42,734 nucleotides of DNA. Source: an uncultured Meiothermus sp. (GTDB lineage: Bacteria > Deinococcota > Deinococci > Deinococcales > Thermaceae). The notes beneath the pieces are model-generated. The model ran no database searches, was not told the DNA's origin, and was given only the letters and a program-made list of their open reading frames with translations. Positions 7,278 to 15,469 of this stretch are shown here, one piece after another. The first letter of the stretch is position 1. The number at the start of each line of letters is the position of its first letter. The stretch covers positions 1-42,734 of the forward strand of contig NZ_CALMCQ010000124.1 of the NCBI RefSeq assembly GCF_937863175.1, read 5' to 3'. The translations under genes and the position numbers were made by a program.

Positions 7278-8950
7278 TGCGACAACCCCAGGGAATCGCG
7301 CTGGTCGTCACGCTGGCCATCCTGGTGGCGGTCGGGCTGCTGGCTTTTGCCTCCTCGATCACCACCCTGATCAGCCAGTGGAGTGCCCGCAACGAGCGCG
7401 GCGCGACCGAAGCCTACTATGTGGCCGAAACCGGCCTGCAGCAGTGGAAAACCCGCCTGTTCCAGTCCTATCGCTGGCAGCTCTACGAGACGGTGCGCAA
7501 CACCAGTGGCAGCCGTACCCCCACCCGCAGCGAGTGCGGCAACGTGCTGGCGGGCGGGGTGGACTGGAACCGCAATGGGCGCATTGACAGCGATGAAACC
7601 CTGCCCACCACCCGCACCGGGAGCGTACCGATGGGCCCCGGCACCGGCACCTACACCATCACGGTGGCCCAGGATCCCACCCGCCCCCGCTTCATGCTGG
7701 TGCGCTCGGTGGGCCGGTTCAATGGCTCCCAGGCCGTCGCTCAGGCTACCTTCGACCTCTCCAACACGGGTCCCTGGAACTATGCCATTTTTAGCGGACG
7801 CGGTGCGGCCAACCGCCACCTCAACGGTGGGGCCCTGATACGCGGGGGGCTCTATGTGCAGGGCCAGAGCAGCGACCCCGACCGGACTGTGATTGACTCC
7901 AACGGCAACTTCCGCATGGAAAACGAGTACAACTACAGCACCGACAGCGTACTGGCCAACCGCCTCAACAGCGATATGCGCAGCCTCTCCAACCTCTGTG
8001 CCACCCTGCGCGTCCAGTACGGGCGGGTGGAGGTGAGCGGAAGCTCGGAGTATGGCGACCCCAGCAACCCCCTGCTGGGCGCCTATGTGGGCGATGCTAC
8101 CAACGATATTTTTGGCAACACCTCCAGCGTTTGTACCGCCAACCGGGGGATCTGCACCGACGACCGGGGTGCTTTCGATCTGCCTCCTGCTCTGGCTCCC
8201 CGCTTCCCCGAGTTCAACACCACCCCCTGCGCCAGCGACCCCAGCCGCACCTGGGCCGCCTGTGTGCGCGACGAGGCCGCTGCCAGGGGCATCCGCATTA
8301 CCGGTAGCGGCATTCTCTTTCCGCCAGGAGCCCTGCCCACCAGTCCCCTATCGTGCGTCCTGGGCAACGTGCTCAGCGGAGGGGCACTGCGTTTTGGCAA
8401 CGCCAGCATGGACTGCCGCTATACCCTGGATGGCCGAACTGGCGGCTTCCGCTACACTGCGGGTAGTCCCGGCACCCTGGAAATCTACGGCACCCTCCAC
8501 ACCCATGGCATCAACGTCTTTTTTGACCATGCGGTCAACTACCGGGCCTTCGACTTCACCAACCCCACCACAGACCGCAATGCCTCGATCTTTGTCGAGG
8601 GGGGTAGCATCACCCTCAGCCGCGATCTGCTGCCCGATGCCAGCTCGGCCACCTTCCCCAGCCAGGTACTGGGTCTGCTGGCCCAGAACAACATCGAGCA
8701 ACTCACCAGCAATGCCATGGGCATCTTCTATGCCGGAAACCGCTTCCGCACCCAGCGTGACCAGCGCACCCTGGGCACCGTTGTGGCCAACGAATTCTGC
8801 ACCACCAGTGCGGGCGGTAGCCAGTGCAACGCCGGTCAACGGGCCGAGGTCACCTACATTCCGACCATGGGCAATATCCCGGTGGCCGCACAAATCCCCG
8901 AAGACACCATCATCGCCTCCTTCAAGATCATGTCCTATGAGCGGCGCTAA
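7277..8950 (+). CDS. Large PilX/ComZ-like minor pilin (pilin set 1)
   Basis: This 557-aa protein begins MRQPQG then IALVVTLAILVAVGLLAFASS, a prepilin-like helix without Glu5. GATEAYYVAETGLQQW after it is the PilX/GspK N-terminal pattern. Lack of Glu5 is a mark of tip subunits such as GspK. Size and gene order match Thermus ComZ, a large DNA-uptake protein of about 550 aa. Residues 96-107 (DWNRNGRIDSDE) fit an EF-hand calcium loop. The rest is repetitive and beta-rich, compatible with a beta-solenoid. The ATG at 7277 is preferred to upstream in-frame starts because it gives a proper leader and couples to the previous stop. The name ComZ is an inference from context. Confidence 0.78.
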   Translation: MRQPQGIALVVTLAILVAVGLLAFASSITTLISQWSARNERGATEAYYVAETGLQQWKTRLFQSYRWQLYETVRNTSGSRTPTRSECGNVLAGGVDWNRNGRIDSDETLPTTRTGSVPMGPGTGTYTITVAQDPTRPRFMLVRSVGRFNGSQAVAQATFDLSNTGPWNYAIFSGRGAANRHLNGGALIRGGLYVQGQSSDPDRTVIDSNGNFRMENEYNYSTDSVLANRLNSDMRSLSNLCATLRVQYGRVEVSGSSEYGDPSNPLLGAYVGDATNDIFGNTSSVCTANRGICTDDRGAFDLPPALAPRFPEFNTTPCASDPSRTWAACVRDEAAARGIRITGSGILFPPGALPTSPLSCVLGNVLSGGALRFGNASMDCRYTLDGRTGGFRYTAGSPGTLEIYGTLHTHGINVFFDHAVNYRAFDFTNPTTDRNASIFVEGGSITLSRDLLPDASSATFPSQVLGLLAQNNIEQLTSNAMGIFYAGNRFRTQRDQRTLGTVVANEFCTTSAGGSQCNAGQRAEVTYIPTMGNIPVAAQIPEDTIIASFKIMSYERR

Positions 8951-9048
8951 TCCGATGGTCTAACTCAACCCACGTCTGGAGTGTGGGGGTTGTGCTCGAG
9001 GCAGCCAGAACACCAGACCCCAGGCTGTGGGGATCGTAGACTGAAGCC

Positions 9049-10053
9049 ATGCCGCTCAAGCACCAACTGGCCTGGGTCATTGGCTTACTGGCCTTCATTC
9101 CCAACCTGGTTATTGTGGTGACCTTCTGGGTCTCGGCCCGTGGGCAGCCCCTGGAGACCTCGCTCTTCCTGCTGATCTGGGTGCTGGTACTGGCCCTGAT
9201 CGCAGCCTCGGTGGGCTATATCCTGGCCAACACCCTGCTGCGCCCGATGGACGAGCTGACCCGTGGCCTCTACTACCTCCGGGGAGCGGGCCGCACCCTG
9301 GCCGAACTATCGTTGCCCTCGCCCAAACAGCGCCCACCCGCCGAGATTGGACAACTGCGCGAGGGCTTTGAGGAAGTGCTGGATCATCTGCGCGACCTGC
9401 TGGAAGCCCGCGAAGCCACCTACGCCGCCCTGACCCACGATCTCAAAACCCCCCTGCTGGCCAGCTTGCGGGCGCTGGAATACCTGGAAGAGGCCGACAG
9501 GATAGGGCCGGAGAAGCGCAAAGAGATGCTACGCAACCTGCAGGAAGAATTGAACCGTAGCTATCTGCTGGTGGAGAATCTGCTTACCGCCAGCCGGCTG
9601 GAAGCCCAGCGCATCCAGCCGGAAAACCTTTATTTGCGTTCGCTACTGGAGGATTTCCGGCTTCGCTATGCACAACAAGCACAAAAGCGCGGCCTGCGCC
9701 TGGAGATTGAAGGGGCTGGGCAGGCCAGGGCCGAACGGCTGCTCCTGGAGCGGGCTGCGGCCAACCTGACCGAGAACGCTCTGCGCCACGCCCGAAGCCG
9801 GGTGGTGTTACGGGCCGGAGATGGCTGGCTCGAGGTGGAGGACGATGGGCCGGGGTTGCCGGATAGCCTGGAAACTCTTTCCCAGCCTTTCCGCAGCCAG
9901 CGCCTGCGGGGGGTGCGGGCCGGAAGCGCAGGGTTAGGACTCTATGTGGCCCGACGGGTGGCCGAGGTGCATGGGGGACGGCTGGAAAATCTGCCCTCTG
10001 TATCCCAGAGTACCCGGCTCAGAATTAGACTCCAGCCGGTGGCCTCACCGTAG
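9049..10053 (+). CDS. Membrane sensor histidine kinase (HisKA type)
   Basis: The 334-aa protein has two N-terminal membrane helices (about 8-30 and 38-62) with almost no periplasmic loop, then a HAMP-like linker. The H-box ALTHDLKTPL has phospho-acceptor H130. The catalytic domain shows the N-box NLTENALRHA (N243), G1 DDGPGLPD and G2 GSAGLGLYVARR. With so little outside the membrane it probably senses a membrane or pilus signal. A TAGACT -10 box lies 6 nt before the ATG (9037-9042), giving a leaderless-type start. No response regulator adjoins it; the nearest is at 14665, after pilin set 2. Its placement between pilin operons suggests it regulates them. Confidence 0.88.
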   Translation: MPLKHQLAWVIGLLAFIPNLVIVVTFWVSARGQPLETSLFLLIWVLVLALIAASVGYILANTLLRPMDELTRGLYYLRGAGRTLAELSLPSPKQRPPAEIGQLREGFEEVLDHLRDLLEAREATYAALTHDLKTPLLASLRALEYLEEADRIGPEKRKEMLRNLQEELNRSYLLVENLLTASRLEAQRIQPENLYLRSLLEDFRLRYAQQAQKRGLRLEIEGAGQARAERLLLERAAANLTENALRHARSRVVLRAGDGWLEVEDDGPGLPDSLETLSQPFRSQRLRGVRAGSAGLGLYVARRVAEVHGGRLENLPSVSQSTRLRIRLQPVASP

Positions 10054-10130
10054 TTTGTGACATTTGAACAGCTTGACCCGTTCCTGCTCTATCCTCAAGC
10101 TTATTCGTTGAGAACGTAGATCGGTCTAGG

Positions 10131-10159
10131 TTGACGGTGGTTGGCCGGATGATTAATGA
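10131..10159 (+). promoter_or_regulatory. Predicted promoter of pilin set 2
   Basis: TTGACG (10131-10136) and TAATGA (10154-10159) are 17 bp apart, close to the sigma-A consensus. Transcription would start near 10166, so the shared hairpin at 10181-10194 would lie in the 5' leader, about 15-30 nt from the start site. Confidence 0.5.
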
Positions 10160-10178
10160 GCAATTAACGTAACACCCG

Positions 10179-10196
10179 AACCCCCAACCGGGGGTC
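10179..10196 (+). promoter_or_regulatory. Shared pilin-upstream hairpin, copy 2
   Basis: CCCCC-AACC-GGGGG with an outer A-T pair. The loop differs from copies 1 and 3 while the stem is kept. Its centre is about 69 nt before the ATG of the first pilin gene, the same distance as in pilin set 3. Confidence 0.55.
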
Positions 10197-10255
10197 TTTG
10201 ATTTGATCGAAAACCCCTACCTTAGGAACTAAGGAAGCGGGGAGCGTCCCTAAAC

Positions 10256-10741
10256 ATGGCCAAAAAACTGCCAAGAACCTGGTCGCCTGGTGGCTTTACC
10301 CTGATTGAAGGAATCGTGGTGACGGCCATCATGGCCATTATATTTTCGGTTGCCCTGATGGGCTTTCGAGGCTTTTCCAACCCCCTCGAGAACCAGTACT
10401 CCGAACTGATCTCGCTTATACGCCTCGCGCGCATCAAGGCGATGCAGAACACCGCCGCGTATCGTCTTAGCGCAGACGCGGGCGTGGTGAGGGTCGAGTT
10501 TGCTCCCAACTGCACATCCCCCACCTGGAGTAGCGACCCCAGTATTGGACGAGACCTTGGTGGTGGGACTCGAGGTTTTCGTCTCAGTGACGGGGTCAGT
10601 ATGACCCCAGCAAGCTGGATCCTCTGCTTTACCAGCCGGGGCAGCCTGGGGTCTCCCAGCAACCTGACTCTAAACCTGAGCCGCAGTGGTAATACCCGCA
10701 GTATGCAGGTTCATTTGGGTGGAGGTGTGGCTAGACAATGA
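10256..10741 (+). CDS. GspH/FimT-type minor prepilin (pilin set 2)
   Basis: The product has 161 aa. The 13-residue leader MAKKLPRTWSPGG is cut before FTLIEGIVVTAIMAIIFSV, with Glu5 present. The helix continues into RLARIKAMQNTAAYRLS, as in FimT/GspH proteins, followed by a small beta domain. It opens the second minor-pilin operon behind a sigma-A-like promoter and the shared hairpin. The last codons overlap the next gene by 4 nt. Confidence 0.8.
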   Translation: MAKKLPRTWSPGGFTLIEGIVVTAIMAIIFSVALMGFRGFSNPLENQYSELISLIRLARIKAMQNTAAYRLSADAGVVRVEFAPNCTSPTWSSDPSIGRDLGGGTRGFRLSDGVSMTPASWILCFTSRGSLGSPSNLTLNLSRSGNTRSMQVHLGGGVARQ

Positions 10742-11121
10742 GAAACGGCTTTTCTTTGATCGAGGCGCTGGTTGCGCTGGCCATTCTGGGCATCCTGCTG
10801 GCCTTCGTTATTCCCAGTTTTGCTGGGTTTCTCCAGTCCAATTCCAACAACGAAATTCGCAATCAGGCCATAGTGGTCGCCCAACAGCAGATGGACTTTT
10901 GGAGACAGCAAGCGAAAGGCGTAACCGGCTCTACCCTGCCCACCTCGGGTAACTCTGGGACCCAGTCCATTGCGCAGGGGGGTCGCACTTTCAACGTAAC
11001 CACCCGGTTCTGTCCCGACCCGGCCCAGTGCTCGAGCGATAAACGCCAGTTCAGGGTAGAGGTGCGCATGGGAACCCGGCTGGTTTATAGCCTGGAGGCG
11101 GTCTATGTCATTTTCAACTAG
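10738..11121 (+). CDS. PilV-like minor prepilin (pilin set 2)
   Basis: This 127-aa protein has a four-residue leader MRNG and then FSLIEALVALAILGILLAF with Glu5. A helix with NQAIVVAQQQMDFWRQQ follows, typical of PilV/GspI. The head is small and contains a CPDPAQC pair likely to be disulfide-bonded. The ATGA overlap with the previous stop and the 17-nt overlap with the next gene show tight coupling. Confidence 0.78.
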   Translation: MRNGFSLIEALVALAILGILLAFVIPSFAGFLQSNSNNEIRNQAIVVAQQQMDFWRQQAKGVTGSTLPTSGNSGTQSIAQGGRTFNVTTRFCPDPAQCSSDKRQFRVEVRMGTRLVYSLEAVYVIFN

Positions 11122-12040
11122 CTCTTTCCAGACTGGCGGGCCAGATACCTTCCGGCCAGACTCCAGGAGGCCAAGACGTCAACCAACCCGAACGGCTGGC
11201 CTTACCCTGATCGAACTGCTGGTTGCTTCGGCGGTATCCATCTTGATACTGGCCTTGCTGGTACCCATTGTGATGGGAAGTCGCCGCCTGTTTACCCTGG
11301 ATCAGGCCCGAACCGGGGTGAACCAGGAACTCCAAACCGTGGCCTCGATCATCGGTGACGACCTGCGCCAGGCGGGTCAGGGGCTGCTGTACGCGGGCGC
11401 CGGCTACAACTCCAGCCCCAGACCGATCATAGTGACCTCGGGAACCGGGGGCGATACCCTCGAGGTCTGGACTGCCCGCAACAACGCCCCCACCCCCATC
11501 GGGGTTTGCGGTACCGTCACCTCCACCCAGATTCCGGTCTCCAGTTCGTCCAGCGGTTGCGCCCAGGGCGATGCCAACAGCAACAACATTCCCGACGCCG
11601 CAGAACCTTTCGAGAACTTCCGCGTTGCACAGGGGGGAATTGTAGAGGTCTATCTTTACAATCCCGCCACCCGCACGGGCAAACTGGTAAACCTCACAGG
11701 ACGTACTGGGACGGCTGCCAACTTCAACTTTACCTATACCGGGCCCGCCGGGGGCACCTATGGCCAGGGCTCGAGTCTGATCATCCTCAACCGGCGCCGT
11801 TACTCGGTTATGGATGGACAACTCCTGATCTCCGAGAACGGAGGTGCAAATCGGGTGGTGATGGTCGGAATTACCCAGTTCCGAGCGGAACCGCTCACCA
11901 CTACCGGAGGTGCCTGGACTCCCAGCATGCAGCTCTCGACCTTTAGTCAGGTTCGCCTGACCATCACCGCCCGGGATCCCCAGGGTCTGACCCGCACCCA
12001 GACCAACACCTTCTTCCCAAGAAACTTCCTCTCGCAGTAG
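11105..12040 (+). CDS. PilW-like minor prepilin with long leader (pilin set 2)
   Basis: The product has 311 aa. After an unusually long basic leader of about 32 residues comes LTLIELLVASAVSILILALL with Glu5. The long helix continues with GVNQELQTVASIIGDDLRQAG, the PilW/GspJ pattern. DANSNNIPDAAE at residues 156-167 matches a calcium-binding EF-hand-type loop. The ATG at 11105 overlaps the previous gene by 17 nt. No ATG or GTG nearer to the cleavage site exists in frame, so either the long leader is real or a rare start is used. An AGGAGG lies inside this leader (about 11166). Confidence 0.77.
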   Translation: MSFSTSSFQTGGPDTFRPDSRRPRRQPTRTAGLTLIELLVASAVSILILALLVPIVMGSRRLFTLDQARTGVNQELQTVASIIGDDLRQAGQGLLYAGAGYNSSPRPIIVTSGTGGDTLEVWTARNNAPTPIGVCGTVTSTQIPVSSSSSGCAQGDANSNNIPDAAEPFENFRVAQGGIVEVYLYNPATRTGKLVNLTGRTGTAANFNFTYTGPAGGTYGQGSSLIILNRRRYSVMDGQLLISENGGANRVVMVGITQFRAEPLTTTGGAWTPSMQLSTFSQVRLTITARDPQGLTRTQTNTFFPRNFLSQ

Positions 12041-12050
12041 GAGGACACCT

Positions 12051-14174
12051 GTGAAAATGTCTAATCGAGGCTTCGCCTTTTTGTCGGTGGTACTGATGAT
12101 GGCGGTACTGGCATCACTGCTTACCGCCTACTTTACCCTCAGCATTCTGGACACCAGCAACTCGGCTGCCGTTGCCTCGCGCACCCAGGGCTTCTTTGCG
12201 GCCGAGACCGGCCTGAACCTGCGGGCTGGCGCAGTAAAGGATCAGTTTGCCCATCATATGCGGCCTACCGGTACAGCCCCCGCAACCTCCAATGCCTGCA
12301 CTCCCGGCAACCTCGGCAGCGGCGACTTCGCCTGTCAGACCACCACCGTCCAGGGTAAGCAGGTCGTGACCTATATGCGCGAGCTGACCACCAATCTGGC
12401 TACCGGAGACACCGTCCACATTCCTCCAGGCGAGCCCTATCAGGGGCTTTGGGCCAACCAGTACCGCTACGATGTGTTTGCCCGTTCCTTAACCCGCCAG
12501 GGGCAGCCCGAAGCCATTGTGCGGATGACCTTCCGCCAGCGTATGATTCCCCTCTTCCAGTTTGGGGTCTTCTATGAAGGCGACCTCGAGTTCGACCGCA
12601 CCGCTACCATGAGCATGGCCGGGCCCATCCACTCCAACTCCAACATCTTTCTGGATGCGGGCGGGAGTTCCAGCCTAACCATCAGCGACAACGTGACCTC
12701 GGTTCGAGACCTGTACCGTGGGGGAAAGAGCAATGTGGGCTGCGGCGGCACCGTGAGCGTTATTGGTACGACCATTGATTGTGATACCGGAACCCGGCGA
12801 ATCCTGGGTGCAACCGAGATCGCGGGCTGGAACGGACGGGTGCAGAACAACATGAACCGCCTGGAAATTCCCGCTCCAGCAGCGTTCGATCCCGGCGGGC
12901 TGTACTGGCAAAGGGCCGAGCTCAGGGTGGTGCTCAACCTCAACGTAACCCCCCCCCGGGTTGAGGCCCGCAATCTGGATGGTACGGTTCATGCAGCGCT
13001 GACCTCGGCACTTTCCGCAGGCACCGCTTTCGACCCCAATTCAGGGGGGGGAAGCCGGGCAGTGGACTTTTCTGCATCCTTTTACAACAACCGCGAACTC
13101 ACCACCCGGCCTACGCTGGGTCCCATCCAGATGCTGGAAGTGAACATGGGACAGTTGCTGCAAGCCCTGCAGAGCAGCGGCCTGGTCAACCTGGCCGACA
13201 CCACCGACAACGGCCTGGTCTTTTACTTTGGCGTAGAAGGGCCGAACAGCAACGCCCTTAATAATTACGGGGTGCGCATCCGCAACGGGGCCGACCTTAC
13301 CGCCGCCAACGCGCAGATCCGGGGTCTGACCGTAGTCACCAACCAGGCTTTATACCTACAGGGCCACTATAACAGTGATACCTCGACCGGGACCGGCTCG
13401 CGCTGGCGTCCGGCGGCCCTGCTGAGCGACTCGCTCAACATCCTTTCGAGCGACTGGTTTCAAAACCACCCCAACCCCTACATCAGCGGGCATTATGGGC
13501 CTGCATTTACCAACCCGGGTGGCCTGACCAACAACCTCCCCAATTCCTGCGGCACCCTCAGCCTGACCGGCATGGTTACCAACGCGACCGCCCCCCAGAT
13601 TGCCGGCGATGCCAAAAGCAACCCCCGGTGCCGCAACCGCTGGATGAGCCTTCCATCGGGCGAGGACAGCGCCAACGCCCGCAACCGCTGGATCCCTCCG
13701 GCAGCCGACACGAGGGTGCAGGCCGCCGTGTTGACCGGCTCCACCATCACCCCCAGCATCGGCGGCCAGAGCGCAGGGGGCGTGCACAACATCATGCGCT
13801 TCCACGAACAGTGGACCAACCAGTGGCCGGAGGTTCTGATCGCACCCTCGAGCGAGTCCCTGTGGACCGCCAGTAAAGGTTCCCGAATTGGAACCGTGAC
13901 CATGACCATCAACGGCACGAGTCTGAGCATGAGGCGGTTTAACAACCTGACCTCGAGTCGTACTTACAGCTACCTTGGCTCGATTGTGAGCCTGACCACC
14001 AATGGTCCCCGGTTTGTCAATGGGCAGTTTTTCCTGGGCCAGCCCTGGTACCACCCGCCCGTGCGAAACTGGGGCTTCGACACTCGCTTTCGTAACTTCA
14101 CCCTGCTGCCCCCGCTCTCGCCCATGGCCTCGTACATGAGCCAGGAGCTTTTCCACCGGGATTTCAACCAGTAA
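12051..14174 (+). CDS. Large PilX-like minor pilin (pilin set 2)
   Basis: The 707-aa protein starts MKMSNRG then FAFLSVVLMMAVLASLLTAYF, a pilin-like helix with no Glu5. SRTQGFFAAETGLNLRAG follows, as in PilX/GspK. The long remainder is beta-rich, with segments such as MAGPIHSNSNIFLDAGGSS that recall polymer-like surface domains. It is likely the tip subunit for pilin set 2. The GTG at 12051 follows an AGGAGG site; an ATG two codons later is an alternative. It shares length and plan, but little sequence, with the large subunits of sets 1 and 3. No CxxCH motif is present. Confidence 0.75.
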   Translation: MKMSNRGFAFLSVVLMMAVLASLLTAYFTLSILDTSNSAAVASRTQGFFAAETGLNLRAGAVKDQFAHHMRPTGTAPATSNACTPGNLGSGDFACQTTTVQGKQVVTYMRELTTNLATGDTVHIPPGEPYQGLWANQYRYDVFARSLTRQGQPEAIVRMTFRQRMIPLFQFGVFYEGDLEFDRTATMSMAGPIHSNSNIFLDAGGSSSLTISDNVTSVRDLYRGGKSNVGCGGTVSVIGTTIDCDTGTRRILGATEIAGWNGRVQNNMNRLEIPAPAAFDPGGLYWQRAELRVVLNLNVTPPRVEARNLDGTVHAALTSALSAGTAFDPNSGGGSRAVDFSASFYNNRELTTRPTLGPIQMLEVNMGQLLQALQSSGLVNLADTTDNGLVFYFGVEGPNSNALNNYGVRIRNGADLTAANAQIRGLTVVTNQALYLQGHYNSDTSTGTGSRWRPAALLSDSLNILSSDWFQNHPNPYISGHYGPAFTNPGGLTNNLPNSCGTLSLTGMVTNATAPQIAGDAKSNPRCRNRWMSLPSGEDSANARNRWIPPAADTRVQAAVLTGSTITPSIGGQSAGGVHNIMRFHEQWTNQWPEVLIAPSSESLWTASKGSRIGTVTMTINGTSLSMRRFNNLTSSRTYSYLGSIVSLTTNGPRFVNGQFFLGQPWYHPPVRNWGFDTRFRNFTLLPPLSPMASYMSQELFHRDFNQ

Positions 14175-14664
14175 ACCGGCTGCACAAACCGGCCTGGCCG
14201 GAGCAAGGTACGCCTTCAAACCCCAGACCAACCGGAAGGCCAGGCTTAAATCGCAGTCGGCTTCTGCCGGGCTTCGCGGTCACCCTGACCCTCGATAACC
14301 CTGCGACTAGGCTCAGGGCAAGACTCAGGGCAACGCTGAAGGATCCGATACCCGACTCGGTCTAACCCGACCGAAGGGAGGCGCTTTTTTCGCCGACCGT
14401 CCGGGAGGGGTGTGCTCCAGGCTTCAAAAAAATAGCCTCGGGGTCTCCGGGTTGGAGGATGGTCTTTTTGAGTCCGGTATGATGCGCTGCACTGCCCGGA
14501 ATTCGATTGACCTGGGAGTATCCGATTCTTCGGCCCAACGGCCTTAGAGTGGCCTTGCGGCAGTGTGGTAAGCGCTCCGGAGACCAGTCCTGCTTTTGTG
14601 ATAAGAGTCTGGCTCCGCGCTGGTTTCGGTGTAAAGGGCGGAAGATGTGCTATTTTGAGCCGAG
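14175..14664 (+). other. 490-bp intergenic region after pilin set 2
   Basis: No gene is seen. GCCTGGCC (14192-14199) and GGCCAGGC (14238-14245) form a perfect inverted repeat. TCGGTC/GACCGA (14357-14374) forms a short hairpin followed by TTTTTT at 14385-14390, a possible weak terminator. CAGGGCAA occurs twice near 14320. A TATTTT box at 14651-14656 lies 8 nt before the regulator gene. Confidence 0.4.
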
Positions 14665-15249
14665 ATGCGCCTGCTGATCGCCGACGACCACCCCCTGTTT
14701 CGCGTGGGTCTGCGGGCAGCCCTCGAGCGGGAGGGCTTCGAGGTGGTGGGTGAGGCCAGCAACGGCCAGGAAGCCCTCGAGAAAGCCCTCGAGCTGATGC
14801 CGGATGGCGTGGTGTTGGATGTGCGAATGCCCCAGCTGGATGGAATTGCTACAGCCCGCATGTTGCGCGAACGCCGCTTTCGCGGCCTGATCACCCTTTT
14901 GACAACCTTCGCCGAACCTGTTCTCGTTCAGCAAGCCGCCTTTGCGGGGGCCGACGCCTACTGGTTAAAGGAACTTCCTCCCGAGGCGCTGGCCGAGCGG
15001 CTACGCCGCCTGGATCAGGGTCTGGAGCCTCGATTAAGGGCTCCAGAACTTCCCAAACTGACCTCCCGCGAGCAAGAAGTGTTGCAGTGGATGGCCCAGG
15101 GGCTCTCTACCAAAGAGATTGCCCGCAATTTGCACATTTCGCCCGAAACCGTCAAAGACCACCTGGTGCGGCTCTACGAAAAACTCGAGGCCCGCAACCG
15201 TGTCGAGGCCCTCGAGCGGGCCCGCAGCCTGGGGCTGCTGAGCCACTGA
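14665..15249 (+). CDS. NarL/FixJ-family response regulator
   Basis: The product has 194 aa. The receiver domain shows ADDHP near residue 6, the phospho-acceptor D52 in LDVRMP, and K96 in WLKELP. The C-terminal LuxR-type helix-turn-helix is LTSREQEVLQWMAQGLSTKEIA, then ISPETVKDHL. It would bind DNA after phosphorylation. It lies between pilin sets 2 and 3, so the pilin operons with their shared palindrome are obvious candidate targets. The kinase at 9049 has a HisKA domain, while NarL regulators usually pair with HisKA_3 kinases, so the pairing is uncertain. Confidence 0.9.
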   Translation: MRLLIADDHPLFRVGLRAALEREGFEVVGEASNGQEALEKALELMPDGVVLDVRMPQLDGIATARMLRERRFRGLITLLTTFAEPVLVQQAAFAGADAYWLKELPPEALAERLRRLDQGLEPRLRAPELPKLTSREQEVLQWMAQGLSTKEIARNLHISPETVKDHLVRLYEKLEARNRVEALERARSLGLLSH

Positions 15250-15392
15250 AAGGACCATTTCTGCTGCTCTCATATTTCGGTAGACTTCCTGCAGGAGTCG
15301 TGAATAGAACCTAGCGAGTCGTTATCTCGGGTACGGCAAACCCTATAGCGTACGGGTCTTGTGCCAGGGGCCTGCTCCCTCGTCCTACCGCA

Positions 15393-15410
15393 CACCCCCA
15401 AATGGGGGTG
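15393..15410 (+). promoter_or_regulatory. Shared pilin-upstream hairpin, copy 3
   Basis: CACCCCC-AAAT-GGGGGTG gives a perfect 7-bp stem with the same AAAT loop as copy 1. The centre lies about 69 nt before the ATG at 15470. TACAAT follows immediately (15412-15417) and might act as a -10 box. Confidence 0.55.
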
Positions 15411-15469
15411 TTACAATTCAAGGCAATTGCAAACCATTAAGTTACGGTTGTAAGGTTTGGAGGCGTTCC

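Noticed and set aside
13356-14231. A long minus-strand frame within the set 2 large pilin
   Set aside because: It is His/Gly/Val-rich with no start signal or domain, and is opposite a well-supported pilin gene.
14192-14245. A regulatory inverted repeat after pilin set 2
   Set aside because: GCCTGGCC/GGCCAGGC is perfect but 38 bp apart in GC-rich DNA and is not repeated elsewhere, so chance is likely.
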